DNA of 64,000 nt from Bradyrhizobium guangzhouense (GTDB lineage Bacteria > Pseudomonadota > Alphaproteobacteria > Rhizobiales > Xanthobacteraceae), in contig NZ_CP030053.1 of assembly GCF_004114955.1 (NCBI RefSeq), positions 2,728,001 through 2,792,000 on the forward strand, read 5' to 3'. Positions 18,766 through 27,260 of this stretch are shown here, in pieces. The notes below the pieces were generated by a model that did not search any database, had not been told where the DNA came from, and saw nothing but the letters and a program-made list of their open reading frames with translations. Both the position numbers and the translations under genes were made by a program. Every line of letters starts with the position of its first letter. The stretch's first letter is position 1.

Positions 18766-19493
18766 ATTCAGCGCCACGCGACGACCGTCTGCCCCGCTAC
18801 CAGCGCCTGCGCGATGACCTCGCCGCGCGGATCGTCAGCAATGAATGGCGGCCGGGCGAGCCGATCCCATCGGAAGCCGAGCTTGGCGCACATTACGGGG
18901 TCGCCATCGGCACCGTGCGCAAGGCGATTGACCAGCTCGTCGCGGATGCCGTGCTGGAGCGCCAGCAAGGCCGTGGCACTTTCGTGCGCCGGGCGCGCTT
19001 CAACTCCTCGCTGTTCCGCTTCTTCCGCTTCCAGTCCGAGAGCGGAGAGCGGCGCGTGCCGAAGAGCCGCATCCTCAGGCGGAAGAGCGTGCCGGCGACG
19101 ACGGCGGTCGCTTCCGCGCTGCGCATTCCGGTCGGTGAGCCCGTGATCAGCCTGTCGCGCCTGCGGCTGATCGACGATGTGCCGCTGCTCGCCGAGGAGA
19201 TCTGGCTCCAGCAATCGCGTTTTGCAAAGATCCTCGCCATCGACACCGCCGAATTCGGCGATCTCTTGTATCCGCTCTACGAGGAGCGCTGCGGCGAGGT
19301 CGTGGTCTCGGCCGAGGAAATTCTCACGGTCGAGACGGCCAACGAGATGCAGGCCCGGCTGCTCAGACTCGAGAGCCACGCACCGTTGATCGTGATCGAG
19401 CGCCTCGCCCTCGATCTGGAGCGGCGGCCGATCGAATGGCGCCGCTCGCGCGGGCCGGCGGATCGCTTCCGCTACCACGCCGAGATCCGGTGA
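18762..19493 (+). CDS. GntR/HutC-family regulator of the adjacent transport-catabolic genes
   Basis: A 243-residue regulator with an N-terminal GntR winged helix (about 10-75, including SEAELGAHYGVAIGTVRKAI) and a C-terminal UTRA effector domain (about 95-240). UTRA regulators bind small metabolites and usually repress their own operon. The start codon lies inside the operator dyad and has no Shine-Dalgarno, suggesting a leaderless message. The MFS and amidohydrolase genes follow in the same direction and are the likely targets. Confidence 0.88.
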   Translation: MNSAPRDDRLPRYQRLRDDLAARIVSNEWRPGEPIPSEAELGAHYGVAIGTVRKAIDQLVADAVLERQQGRGTFVRRARFNSSLFRFFRFQSESGERRVPKSRILRRKSVPATTAVASALRIPVGEPVISLSRLRLIDDVPLLAEEIWLQQSRFAKILAIDTAEFGDLLYPLYEERCGEVVVSAEEILTVETANEMQARLLRLESHAPLIVIERLALDLERRPIEWRRSRGPADRFRYHAEIR

Positions 19494-19543
19494 CGGCCGA
19501 ATTCAACAACATCAAGCAACAAACGCGTACAGGGGTAGGGAAC

Positions 19544-20788
19544 ATGTCGAACTGGTACAGTGAAAGCTCGCCGCTGGAGCGGCGCACCTTCTGGGCAAGC
19601 TTTGGCGGCTGGGCGCTGGATGCGCTCGATGTCCAGATGTTTGGCCTCGCGATCCCTGCGCTGATCGCGGCCTTCCACATCAGCAAGGCCGATGCCGGCC
19701 TGCTCGGTTCGGTCACGCTGTTCTTCGGCGCGTTCGGCGGCTGGCTCGGCGGCGCGCTCGGCGATCGCTTCGGTCGCGTCAAGGCGCTCCAGATCACGGT
19801 CGCGACCTTTGCGCTTGCGACCTTCGCCAGTGCATTCGCGATGAGCTACACCCAGCTCCTGGTGCTCAAGGCGATCCAGGGCCTCGGCTTCGGCGCCGAA
19901 TGGGCCTGCGGGGCGGTGCTGATGGCCGAGATCATCCGCCCCGAGCACCGCGGCAAGGCGCTTGGCACCGTGCAGAGCGCCTGGGCCGTCGGTTGGGGCG
20001 CGGCCGTGCTGCTGTCCGCGCTGGTCTTCACCTCTGCACCGGCGGATATCGCCTGGCGCATCCTGTTTGCGATCGGCTTATTGCCGGCGCTGCTCATCAT
20101 CTTCATCCGCCGTGGGCTGAAGGAGCCGCCGCGCGCCATCGCGAAGGACGCAGAGGCGCCGTTCCTCGCGACGCTGTCGGGCATCTTTCATCGCGACGTG
20201 CTGCGCTCGACCCTGGTCGGCGGTCTGTTCGGCGTCGGCGCCCATGGTGGCTATGCCGCCTTGACGACGTTCCTGCCGACATACCTGCGCGAGGTCAGGC
20301 ATTTGTCGGTGCTCGGCTCCAGCTTCTATCTCGCCGTGATCATTATCGCTTTCTTCTGCGGCTGTGTCGCCAGCGGCATCATCAGCGACCGGATCGGCCG
20401 CCGCGCCAATGTCGCGTTCTTCGCCGGCGCCTGCATCATCACCGTGCTCGTCTATATCTTCGCGCCGCTGACCAACGGCCAGATGCTGGTGCTCGGCTTT
20501 CCGCTCGGCTTTTTCTCGGCCGGCATTCCAGCCAGCATGGCCGCGTTGTTCAGTGAGCTCTATCCGGCCGGCGTGCGCGGCACCGGCGTCGGTTTCTGCT
20601 ACAATTTCGGCCGCGTCGTCTCCGCTGCCTTTCCCTTCCTGGTCGGCTTTCTCAGTGATCGCATCGGCCTTGGACCGGCGATCGGCGTCGATGCGGCGTT
20701 TGCTTATGCGCTGGTGCTGATCGCGGTACTGCTGCTGCCCGAAACCCGCGGCAAGGTGTTCGAGCAGGCTGCAGCCGCGCGCGCTTGA
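19544..20788 (+). CDS. MFS metabolite:H+ symporter
   Basis: A 414-residue MFS transporter with 12 predicted helices. Helix 1 carries the acidic pattern GWALDALDVQMFG seen in the aromatic-acid and sialate/lactate symporter groups, and the helix 2-3 loop has GALGDRFGRVKAL (MFS motif A). It probably imports an organic acid that the neighbouring amidohydrolase helps process. ATG 19544 is preceded by AGGGGTAGGG. It lies 50 bp after the gntR stop and 21 bp before the amidohydrolase. Confidence 0.85.
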   Translation: MSNWYSESSPLERRTFWASFGGWALDALDVQMFGLAIPALIAAFHISKADAGLLGSVTLFFGAFGGWLGGALGDRFGRVKALQITVATFALATFASAFAMSYTQLLVLKAIQGLGFGAEWACGAVLMAEIIRPEHRGKALGTVQSAWAVGWGAAVLLSALVFTSAPADIAWRILFAIGLLPALLIIFIRRGLKEPPRAIAKDAEAPFLATLSGIFHRDVLRSTLVGGLFGVGAHGGYAALTTFLPTYLREVRHLSVLGSSFYLAVIIIAFFCGCVASGIISDRIGRRANVAFFAGACIITVLVYIFAPLTNGQMLVLGFPLGFFSAGIPASMAALFSELYPAGVRGTGVGFCYNFGRVVSAAFPFLVGFLSDRIGLGPAIGVDAAFAYALVLIAVLLLPETRGKVFEQAAAARA

Positions 20789-20809
20789 CGGGAATGGGGA
20801 ACAACGACC

Positions 20810-21703
20810 ATGACGAGATGCCAACGCGGCCTGACGCGCCGCCAGTTTGGTGCGGCTCTCGCATCGCTCGCCGCAGCGGTCGCGACCACGGCCAGGAGTG
20901 AGGCGGCCTTGCCTGTGATCGACACCCACGCCCATGTCTTCCATCGCGGATTGAAGCTCGCGCCGGGCCGGCGCTACGCGCCCGATTACGATGCGCCGCT
21001 GTCGCTGTATCTGGAGCAGCTCGATCATACCGGCATGAGCAATGGCGTGCTGGTGCAGCCGAGCTTCCTCGGCACCGACAATTCCTACCTCGTCGATTGC
21101 CTCAAGCAGACCAATGGCCGCCTGCGCGGTATCGCCGTCGTCGATCCCGCCGTCTCTGCCGACGAGCTTGGCGAACTCGATCGCGCCGGTGTGGTCGGCA
21201 TTCGCCTCAATCTCGTCGGCCAGCCGTTGCCTGACCTTGCGGGAAACGAATGGAAAAGATTGCTCGCCAACGTGAAGGCGATGGGTTGGCAGGTCGAGAT
21301 CCAGCGCAACGCGTCCGATCTTGCCGTGCTCGCCCCGCTTCTGCTCGATCTCGGCGTCACCGTCGTGCTCGATCACTACGCGCTGCCGGATCCCAAGCTC
21401 GGCGTCGTCGATCCCGGCTTTCAATCCGTGTTGAAGCTCGGGGCGACGAAGAACGTCTGGATCAAAATCTCCGCGCCATACCGGTACGGTGCGGCGGGCG
21501 AGAGCTTTGCGAAGGAGGCTTATCCGCTGCTTCGTAACGCGTACGGCCTCGACCGTTTGCTGTGGGGCAGCGACTGGCCGCACACGCAGTTCGAGGCGAC
21601 ACAGACTTATGCGAAGAACCGGCAATTCCTCGACACGCTGATCGCCGACGAGCGCGAACGCGCGCAGGTGCTGTCCTCGCCGCGGGCGCTCTTTCGCTTT
21701 TGA
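20810..21703 (+). CDS. Tat-exported amidohydrolase_2-family hydrolase
   Basis: A 297-residue TIM-barrel hydrolase (amidohydrolase_2, the lactonase/decarboxylase group). It has metal-site motifs HAH (40-42) and GSDWPH near the C-terminus. The N-terminus carries a twin-arginine signal (TRRQFG at 9-14, hydrophobic ALASLAAAVATTA, cleavage near SEA-A), so it is probably folded in the cytoplasm and exported to the periplasm. Close relatives act on lactones and dicarboxylates. It is probably co-transcribed with the MFS gene. Confidence 0.83.
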   Translation: MTRCQRGLTRRQFGAALASLAAAVATTARSEAALPVIDTHAHVFHRGLKLAPGRRYAPDYDAPLSLYLEQLDHTGMSNGVLVQPSFLGTDNSYLVDCLKQTNGRLRGIAVVDPAVSADELGELDRAGVVGIRLNLVGQPLPDLAGNEWKRLLANVKAMGWQVEIQRNASDLAVLAPLLLDLGVTVVLDHYALPDPKLGVVDPGFQSVLKLGATKNVWIKISAPYRYGAAGESFAKEAYPLLRNAYGLDRLLWGSDWPHTQFEATQTYAKNRQFLDTLIADERERAQVLSSPRALFRF

Positions 21704-21824
21704 CACGCGCGCGCGATTGCTCCGATTGCACTCAATTTTGGGGCATGACGGGCTATGTTTTGGGCTTGTAGAGTGCTGCGCGGGCGGCCGGCTTACGGCC
21801 GCCATTTGCGTGAGGACTTGAGCC

Positions 21825-22739
21825 ATGCAGCGCCGCTACATCACCGTCGACGTGTTCACCGACCGCGCCTTCGGCGGCAACCAGCTCGCCGTGGTTCTGG
21901 ATGCCGACGGGCTCTCGACGCAACAGATGCAGGCGATCGCGACCGAGTTCAACTATTCCGAGACGACTTTCGTGCTGCCGCCGCGCGACAAGGCCAATGA
22001 CGCCGAGGTGCGCATCTTCACGCCGGTGAGGGAGATGCCGTTCGCCGGTCATCCCAATGTCGGCACCTCCTTCGTGCTGGCGAGTCTTGCGAAAGAGCCG
22101 AAGCCGCGCCTTGTGTTCGAAGAGATGGCGGGCCTCGTGCCGGTCGACATCGTTCGCGAGCAGGGAAGGATCGTCAGTACCGAGCTCACCGCGCCGCAGC
22201 CACTGTCGCGACTGGCGGAAGTCCCGGCCGCTGACGTTGCGGCCTGCATCTCGTTGACGGTTGATGACATCAGGACCGATCATCATGCGCCGCAAGTCGT
22301 CGGCGTCGGAACGCCGTTCCTTGTGGCGGAGGTGCATTCGCGTGATGCGCTCAAACGCGCGAGGCCCGACGCAGCCGCGTTCGGCAGGGTCCTGCCTCGC
22401 GACGACGCCCGCTCGGTGTGGTTCTACACGCGCGAGGTGCCGGCGTCGGAGGCGCCGAGCGAACGGCAGGCGCGCATGTTCATGCGCGGTGCTGGCGGTC
22501 TCGCCGAAGATCCCGCCACAGGCAGCGCCAGCGTCGCCGCCGCTGCGCTGTTCGCCGATCTCGATCCTGTCAGGGATGGTGAGTTGAAGCTCACGGTCGG
22601 CCAGGGCTTTGACATGGGCCGGCCCAGCATCCTCCAGACCCGCGTCGTCAAGCGAGACGGCAAGATCGTGTCAGCGCATGTCGGCGGGGCCTGTGTGAAG
22701 ATGATGGAGGGGACGTTCAGGCTGGCGGGGGAGGGGTAG
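21825..22739 (+). CDS. PhzF-family isomerase/epimerase
   Basis: A 304-residue PhzF protein with the diagnostic N-terminus (YITVDVFTDRAFGGNQLAVV), catalytic glutamate in NYSETTFV, and the FAGHPNVGTS and EDPATGSAS motifs. The fold resembles diaminopimelate epimerase. Characterised members isomerise a phenazine precursor, but most homologues, likely including this one, have unknown substrates. It stands alone; no phenazine genes are nearby. Confidence 0.88.
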   Translation: MQRRYITVDVFTDRAFGGNQLAVVLDADGLSTQQMQAIATEFNYSETTFVLPPRDKANDAEVRIFTPVREMPFAGHPNVGTSFVLASLAKEPKPRLVFEEMAGLVPVDIVREQGRIVSTELTAPQPLSRLAEVPAADVAACISLTVDDIRTDHHAPQVVGVGTPFLVAEVHSRDALKRARPDAAAFGRVLPRDDARSVWFYTREVPASEAPSERQARMFMRGAGGLAEDPATGSASVAAAALFADLDPVRDGELKLTVGQGFDMGRPSILQTRVVKRDGKIVSAHVGGACVKMMEGTFRLAGEG

Positions 22740-22741
22740 GC

Positions 22742-22845
22742 CGTCATTCCGGGGCGCGACGCAGTCGCGAACCCGGAATCCATTCATCCACCAACTCTGC
22801 GGCTCGATGGATTCCGGGCTCGCGCTACGCGCGTCCCGGAATGAC
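22742..22845. repeat. Palindromic intergenic repeat, family A (copy 2)
   Basis: It begins CGTCATTCCGGGG and ends GTCCCGGAATGAC, with inner ATTCCGGGCTCG. It separates the convergent PhzF and DUF488 genes. The 3' end of the DUF488 reading frame runs into it, so the element supplies that gene's stop codon. Confidence 0.9.
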
Positions 22846-23301
22846 AATTGAAGGAGCCAAATTCTTCACCGCCGCGCCATCGCGCTCCTCGATGATCTCC
22901 GCGATCATCCGGCGGTGGCAATGGGTGTGGTCGCGCTCATAGCAGAGCAGGCAGACCGGGCCGGCCTTCTTCACGAGCGCCGAGAGTTCGTCCATCTGCT
23001 CCCTGGCCTCCGGCGTCTTCAGGTGCTTCGAGAAAATCTTCTCCAGCACGTCGTACTGGCCGCTGCGCGCGGCGAGGCGGCCTTCCTTCGGCGTGCCCAG
23101 CGCGGCGAGATGGACATAAGAGATGCCGCGGTCGTCGAGACCAGCGGCCAGCTGCTTCTTGGAGAAGCCCGGCCGCCGTGACGACGTCACCGCGCGCACG
23201 TCGACCACGAGCTTGACGCCGGCCTGCTCCAGTTCGTCGAGCACGGCCTTGGGCGGCGTCTGCTCGTAGCCGATGGTGAAGAGCTTCTTCGCCTTGGCCA
23301 T
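22825..23301 (-). CDS. DUF488-family protein
   Basis: A 158-residue DUF488 protein with the family patterns KLFTIGYEQ, VVDVRAV, RRPGFSKKQL and CLLCYERDHTHCHR. DUF488 members are conserved but uncharacterised. The last seven residues (IVIPGRA) are encoded by the palindromic repeat, which provides TAG at 22825. The native C-terminus has therefore probably been replaced by repeat sequence. It lies 9 bp after the DUF72 gene, with which it is likely co-transcribed. Confidence 0.87.
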   Translation of the reverse strand: MAKAKKLFTIGYEQTPPKAVLDELEQAGVKLVVDVRAVTSSRRPGFSKKQLAAGLDDRGISYVHLAALGTPKEGRLAARSGQYDVLEKIFSKHLKTPEAREQMDELSALVKKAGPVCLLCYERDHTHCHRRMIAEIIEERDGAAVKNLAPSIVIPGRA

Positions 23302-23310
23302 CCGCTCTCC

Positions 23311-24132
23311 TCAGCTTACCCGCGCGATCAGTTCCATGGCGCCGTGCGGTGCGCGCACCTTGCCCTCGTGAATGACATAGGCGAACACGTCGCGCGGTTC
23401 CTTCTTCGGCTTGGTCTTGTCAACCTTCGGCAGGTCGTCGGGTTCACTTCCGTCGGCCCAGGCCTGAAAGCGCTCGGCCCAGGCGTCGAGTTGCTTCGGC
23501 GGATAGCAGGTCTTGATCTCGTCATTGCCCTTCTGCAGTCGGGCATAGACGAAATCGCCGGCGACATCGGCAATCGCGGGATATTTGCCGTGCTCGGCGA
23601 ACACGACCGGCGTCTCGAACTCGCGGATCAGTGCGATGAACTCAGGCGTGCAGAAACTGTCGTGCCGCACCTCCACCACGTGGCGCAGCGCGCGACCGTC
23701 GAGCTTGCGCGGCAGCAGCTCCAGGAACTTGCCGAAATCGGCGCCGTCGAATTTCTTGGTCGGCGCGAACTGCCACAGCGCCGGTCCAAGATGGTCGCCG
23801 AGTTCCAGCACGCCGGAATCGTAGAAGCGCTTGATGGAATCGCCGGCCTCGGCCAGCACGCGCCTGTTGGTGGCAAAGCGCGGTCCCTTCACCGAGAACA
23901 CAAATCCCTCAGGCACTTCGCTCGCCCATTTGCGGAAGCTCTCGGGCTTCTGCGAGCCGTAATAGGTGCCGTTGATCTCGATCGAGGTCAGCTTCGAGGC
24001 AGCGTAGGACAGCTCCTTCGCCTGCGTCAGCTTCTCCGGATAGAACACGCCGCGCCAGGGCTCGAAGGTCCAGCCGCCGATGCCGATGAAGATGTTGCCG
24101 GATTTTTTGGACGCGGTTTTTGCTTTGGCCAC
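23311..24132 (-). CDS. DUF72-family TIM-barrel protein
   Basis: A 273-residue DUF72 protein (YecE-like, TIM-barrel, no established activity). It has the conserved GIGGWTFEPWRGVFYP start, TSIEINGTYYG and the HVVEVRHDSF strand. The lysine/serine-rich first ten residues (MAKAKTASKK) are likely a flexible tail. It heads a two-gene unit with DUF488, a pairing seen in other Proteobacteria. It is divergent from the next secreted protein gene. Confidence 0.87.
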   Translation of the reverse strand: MAKAKTASKKSGNIFIGIGGWTFEPWRGVFYPEKLTQAKELSYAASKLTSIEINGTYYGSQKPESFRKWASEVPEGFVFSVKGPRFATNRRVLAEAGDSIKRFYDSGVLELGDHLGPALWQFAPTKKFDGADFGKFLELLPRKLDGRALRHVVEVRHDSFCTPEFIALIREFETPVVFAEHGKYPAIADVAGDFVYARLQKGNDEIKTCYPPKQLDAWAERFQAWADGSEPDDLPKVDKTKPKKEPRDVFAYVIHEGKVRAPHGAMELIARVS

Positions 24133-24250
24133 GGGGGATCTCGCATCGACGGGAAGGGGATGGCGGCATCCTATTCAAACCAGAAGTGATTGGCCAGTTG
24201 TCGCATCCCGTCTAAGCTTGCGGCGCGATCTGCGCAAAAAGGAGAACAAG

Positions 24251-24631
24251 ATGCGGATGCTGATGCTGGGAGCGGTGCTCGTCATGATGACATCTGCTGC
24301 CATGACGTCTGCTGCAAGGGCGGATGATGATGAGACCAAGGGCGCGCAGAAGCTCGCCATGCAGGGCCGCGACGATTACTGGCATTGCCTGGCTCGGGAG
24401 TATTCGCGCGACACCAATCAGGGCCTGTCGGAGCAGGAGTTCGGCCGCTCGGTCGCCGGCGCCTGCCCATCGGAGCGGCAATATTACCGGGTGGCGTTGC
24501 TCGACTATCTCACCGCGCAATATCCTGACATCGATTCCGGCGCCCATCTCGCGACCGCGAACAGGGCGGTGGAGTCCGCGCAGAAGGACATCGTGACCGC
24601 CTACGTCAAGCACCGGCCGCCAATGAAATAG
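24251..24631 (+). CDS. Secreted protein of unknown function
   Basis: A 126-residue protein with a signal peptide (MRMLMLGAVLVMMTSAAM, cleavage near ARA-DD). The mature domain is helical with two cysteines (HCLARE, GACPSE). ATG 24251 has a strong Shine-Dalgarno (AAGGAGAAC). The frame is open further upstream, but that portion lies antisense to the start of the DUF72 gene. No family recognised. Confidence 0.72.
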   Translation: MRMLMLGAVLVMMTSAAMTSAARADDDETKGAQKLAMQGRDDYWHCLAREYSRDTNQGLSEQEFGRSVAGACPSERQYYRVALLDYLTAQYPDIDSGAHLATANRAVESAQKDIVTAYVKHRPPMK

Positions 24632-24720
24632 GGTCATGACCTGTTGCGACCCGGCAGCCCTTCCGACCGCGGGTTCATCCGTGATAAGACAGGGCTCATC
24701 TGGAGCGGGGACGGGTTGGT

Positions 24721-24927
24721 ATGTCGTCTGAGTCGGTAGGTGGCATTTTTGGTGCGATCGTCGCCGCGGTCGTGCTGGCGGTCGCCGTGGTCTTCGGGCC
24801 GATCGGCCAATACGGTAAGCCCCCGAAGCCGGCCAAGGTCGAGCCGGCGCCCGCCGCCATGGCGCCCGCGGCTCCTGTGGCCCCCGCGCCGCGGGGCCCG
24901 GTAATCCGGGAAGTCCCGAATCAATAA
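24721..24927 (+). CDS. Small single-TM protein with Pro/Ala-rich tail
   Basis: A 68-residue protein: a short start, one membrane helix (about 10-30, GAIVAAVVLAVAVVFGPIG), then a tail dominated by Pro, Ala and Lys (PKPAKVEPAPAAMAPAAP). This resembles small inner-membrane proteins with periplasm-exposed proline tails. It converges with the next gene. The function is unknown. Confidence 0.6.
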   Translation: MSSESVGGIFGAIVAAVVLAVAVVFGPIGQYGKPPKPAKVEPAPAAMAPAAPVAPAPRGPVIREVPNQ

Positions 24928-24974
24928 TGGGCTCGATATACTCGCCTCGACACCCGGTTGCGGAAGCGAGATCG

Positions 24975-25799
24975 TTAAGTGCTGCGCGAAAACGTAACTT
25001 CACCCATATCGGCGTCGAAGTATTTTTTGTGTATGGGAACGTCGAGCAGTCGCACGCGCTCAAACGGTTCTTGTTTGATCTCGGCGACCTTTTTCATGTC
25101 GAGCAACGCAAACAGACGACATATGTTGCCGTTCAAATCATACCATCGGCCCGCCATCTCGTTGACCAGTTGGCCACGACTTGGTTTGGCGAAAGTAACG
25201 CGTCCAAATATTTCAATAGGAATTTCGTCCGTGCTGCCGTCCGTCACGAGTGATTCTGCGATATCGGAGTTTATGGTTCGCTGACCCGTGAAGTAGTAAA
25301 ACATCGTGTAGCCGCCGTCCTCGTTGTACCGGAAGCCCACGTCACGAATCTGCTGCTTTTCGTCGTCCCTAAAAAGGGGATTATTCTTGAGCTTGAAAGC
25401 CAACTCAAGTTTCATGTTGTCTGGATTAATAACGATCTGACATTGAGTTTGCCGCTCCGGGACAGTGACGACCTGTGAAACAGGTCCGATGTTGGCTCGG
25501 TAACTGACCAGCCAGCCACCCTTGAGCAACTCCCGCACCTCGCTATAGACGTCAGCCGCGTCCTTCGAATTCAAGAGATACAGGATGAACCAGCTCGCGA
25601 CGAAGATGACGAAATATGCCACAACAAACGCTAGCTTAAAGGTTGGGGGAACCTCAAACTTCCACCCGTTGTCGTAGTTTACCGAGACGATAGCCAGAGC
25701 GCCGGCGACAAGAAGCGTCGAGATAATTAAGGCAGAGAGGGCCAATTTTGCGCTCCGAGCCTCCACAAGGCCCAGCACACTTTTGAGAATGTCTGTCAT
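24975..25799 (-). CDS. Two-TM protein with beta-rich cytosolic domain; foreign-looking orphan
   Basis: A 274-residue protein. TM1 spans about 18-41 and TM2 about 53-76, and a soluble, predicted beta-rich domain begins with LLKGGWLVSY (91-100). Its strands alternate polar and hydrophobic residues, and there is an AGRWYDLNG motif in the last third. No catalytic motif is visible. ATG 25799 is chosen because AGGTGG lies 5 nt upstream; a GTG at 25808 overlaps that site. Codon use is visibly more AT-rich than the neighbours, with many AAA, ATT and TTT codons. The architecture resembles the S-2TMbeta/Cap15 class of CBASS effectors, but no nucleotidyltransferase gene is nearby, so the function remains open. 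Confidence 0.7.
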   Translation of the reverse strand: MTDILKSVLGLVEARSAKLALSALIISTLLVAGALAIVSVNYDNGWKFEVPPTFKLAFVVAYFVIFVASWFILYLLNSKDAADVYSEVRELLKGGWLVSYRANIGPVSQVVTVPERQTQCQIVINPDNMKLELAFKLKNNPLFRDDEKQQIRDVGFRYNEDGGYTMFYYFTGQRTINSDIAESLVTDGSTDEIPIEIFGRVTFAKPSRGQLVNEMAGRWYDLNGNICRLFALLDMKKVAEIKQEPFERVRLLDVPIHKKYFDADMGEVTFSRST

Positions 25800-26114
25800 C
25801 GAAACCACCTGGAAACGAAATTTTATGCAATTTTGGCATCTTATAGTTGTATATTTCTGCCATCAATATCCAATTTGCTCCTTGCAAACTGGCTCGGTCA
25901 TTCCCATCTAGCCTCCAACGGCGTCGTTGAGCCAAAAGCTCCGGCGTTGGGACGACCTTGGAATAGCTTGGGCCTGCGCCGGATGTACGCGCTGTCCGCC
26001 GTTCCGGGGTCGTTGGCATTTTAGGGCCCCTTTTGGGCCGCTCCCCGCTGGAAACCCCGGCCTATTGGCTCAAGAACTTGGCAGCGCAGCACGCGACGGA
26101 TATACGCTGCCGTC
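25800..26114. other. Gene-free, AT-richer region between the two-TM gene and the GT2 gene
   Basis: I find no convincing gene in this stretch. The half next to the two-TM gene is AT-rich (for example TTTTATGCAATTTTGGC and TTATAGTTGTATATTTCT) and probably holds that gene's promoter. The other half is GC-rich and resembles the normal chromosome. No integrase, tRNA or direct-repeat boundary is visible. Confidence 0.5.
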
Positions 26115-27242
26115 ATGAACGAAGCGATCAGACCGGACGCCCACAGCCAGGCCCAGGAAGGGCCGGAACTGTCGGTCATCGTCCCGACCTTCAACGAGCG
26201 CGATAACGTCACCGTGCTGTACCGACGCCTGGAGGCGACGCTCGTTAACGTCGCCTGGGAGGTCGTGTTCGTCGACGACAATTCGCCTGACGGGACCTGG
26301 GACGTGGTGCGCGAGCTGGCGCAGAAGGACGGCCGCGTGCGCTGCATTCGCCGCATCGGCCGCCGTGGCCTCTCGGGCGCCTGCATCGAGGGCATCCTGG
26401 CGTCGAGCGCGCCTTATGCGGCCGTGATCGACGCCGATCTCCAGCACGACGAAACGCAGCTGCCGAAAATGCTGCTGCTGCTCGCCAGCGACAAGGCCGA
26501 CCTCGTCGTCGGCAGCCGCTACATCGAGGGCTACAAGAGCGAAGGCTTCAACAAGCAACGCGCCGGCGCCAGCGCGCTGGCGACCGAGGTCGCCAGGAAG
26601 ATGCTCAGGGTCGAGATCGCCGATCCCATGAGCGGCTTCTTCATGGTCCGCCGCGACCGGTTCGAGCAATTGGCGCCGAAACTCTCGGTGCACGGCTTCA
26701 AGATCCTGCTCGATCTCGTTGCAACCGCGCATGGAAGCTTGCGCGCCGTCGAAATTCCCTACACGTTCGGCGCCCGCCAGCACGGCGAGAGCAAGCTCGA
26801 TTCCATGGTCGCGCTCGACTTCCTCGGCCTCGTGCTGGCGAAGCTGACCAACGACATCGTCTCGCTGCGCTTCATCCTGTTCGCGATGGTCGGCGGCATC
26901 GGCCTGGTGGTGCATCTCACCACGCTGTTCATCGCACTTCAGCTGATCAAGGTGCCGTTCGCGGAAGCGCAGGCCGCAGGCGCCATCGTCGCCATGACCA
27001 CCAACTTCGTCATGAACAACTTCCTCACCTATCGCGATCAGCGGTTGAAGGGCTTTGCCATCCTGCGCGGCCTGATCATGTTCTACATCGTCTGCAGCGT
27101 CGGCTTGCTCGCCAATGTCGGCGTCGCCTTCTCGGTCTACGATCAGGAGCCGATCTGGTGGCTGGCCGGCATGGCCGGGGCACTGATGGGCGTGGTGTGG
27201 AATTACGCGATGTCCGGACTGTTCGTCTGGCGCAAGAAATAG
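26115..27242 (+). CDS. GT2 glycosyltransferase with C-terminal GtrA domain
   Basis: A 375-residue inner-membrane protein. Residues 1-230 are a DPM1-type GT2 domain (VIVPTFNERDN, VFVDDNSPDGT, DADLQHDE metal site), which makes polyprenyl-phosphate sugars. Residues about 240-375 form four membrane helices of the GtrA family, proposed to flip the lipid-linked sugar. The next gene encodes a GT39 transferase that would use such a donor, so the two probably form a sugar-transfer pathway for lipopolysaccharide or another envelope glycan. Confidence 0.9.
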   Translation: MNEAIRPDAHSQAQEGPELSVIVPTFNERDNVTVLYRRLEATLVNVAWEVVFVDDNSPDGTWDVVRELAQKDGRVRCIRRIGRRGLSGACIEGILASSAPYAAVIDADLQHDETQLPKMLLLLASDKADLVVGSRYIEGYKSEGFNKQRAGASALATEVARKMLRVEIADPMSGFFMVRRDRFEQLAPKLSVHGFKILLDLVATAHGSLRAVEIPYTFGARQHGESKLDSMVALDFLGLVLAKLTNDIVSLRFILFAMVGGIGLVVHLTTLFIALQLIKVPFAEAQAAGAIVAMTTNFVMNNFLTYRDQRLKGFAILRGLIMFYIVCSVGLLANVGVAFSVYDQEPIWWLAGMAGALMGVVWNYAMSGLFVWRKK

Positions 27243-27260
27243 CGCGTCAAGGATTCAGCT

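Noticed and set aside
20078..21826. A 582-codon open frame antisense to the MFS and amidohydrolase genes
   Set aside because: It spans two real genes and their gap and has no recognisable domain.
24975..25799. A complete CBASS defence system
   Set aside because: Only an effector-like architecture is seen; no CD-NTase, E1/E2, HORMA or TRIP13 gene is within the window.
25654..26019. A 121-codon minus-strand frame beside the two-TM gene
   Set aside because: It overlaps the start of the two-TM gene in another frame, has no ribosome-binding site and no conserved pattern.
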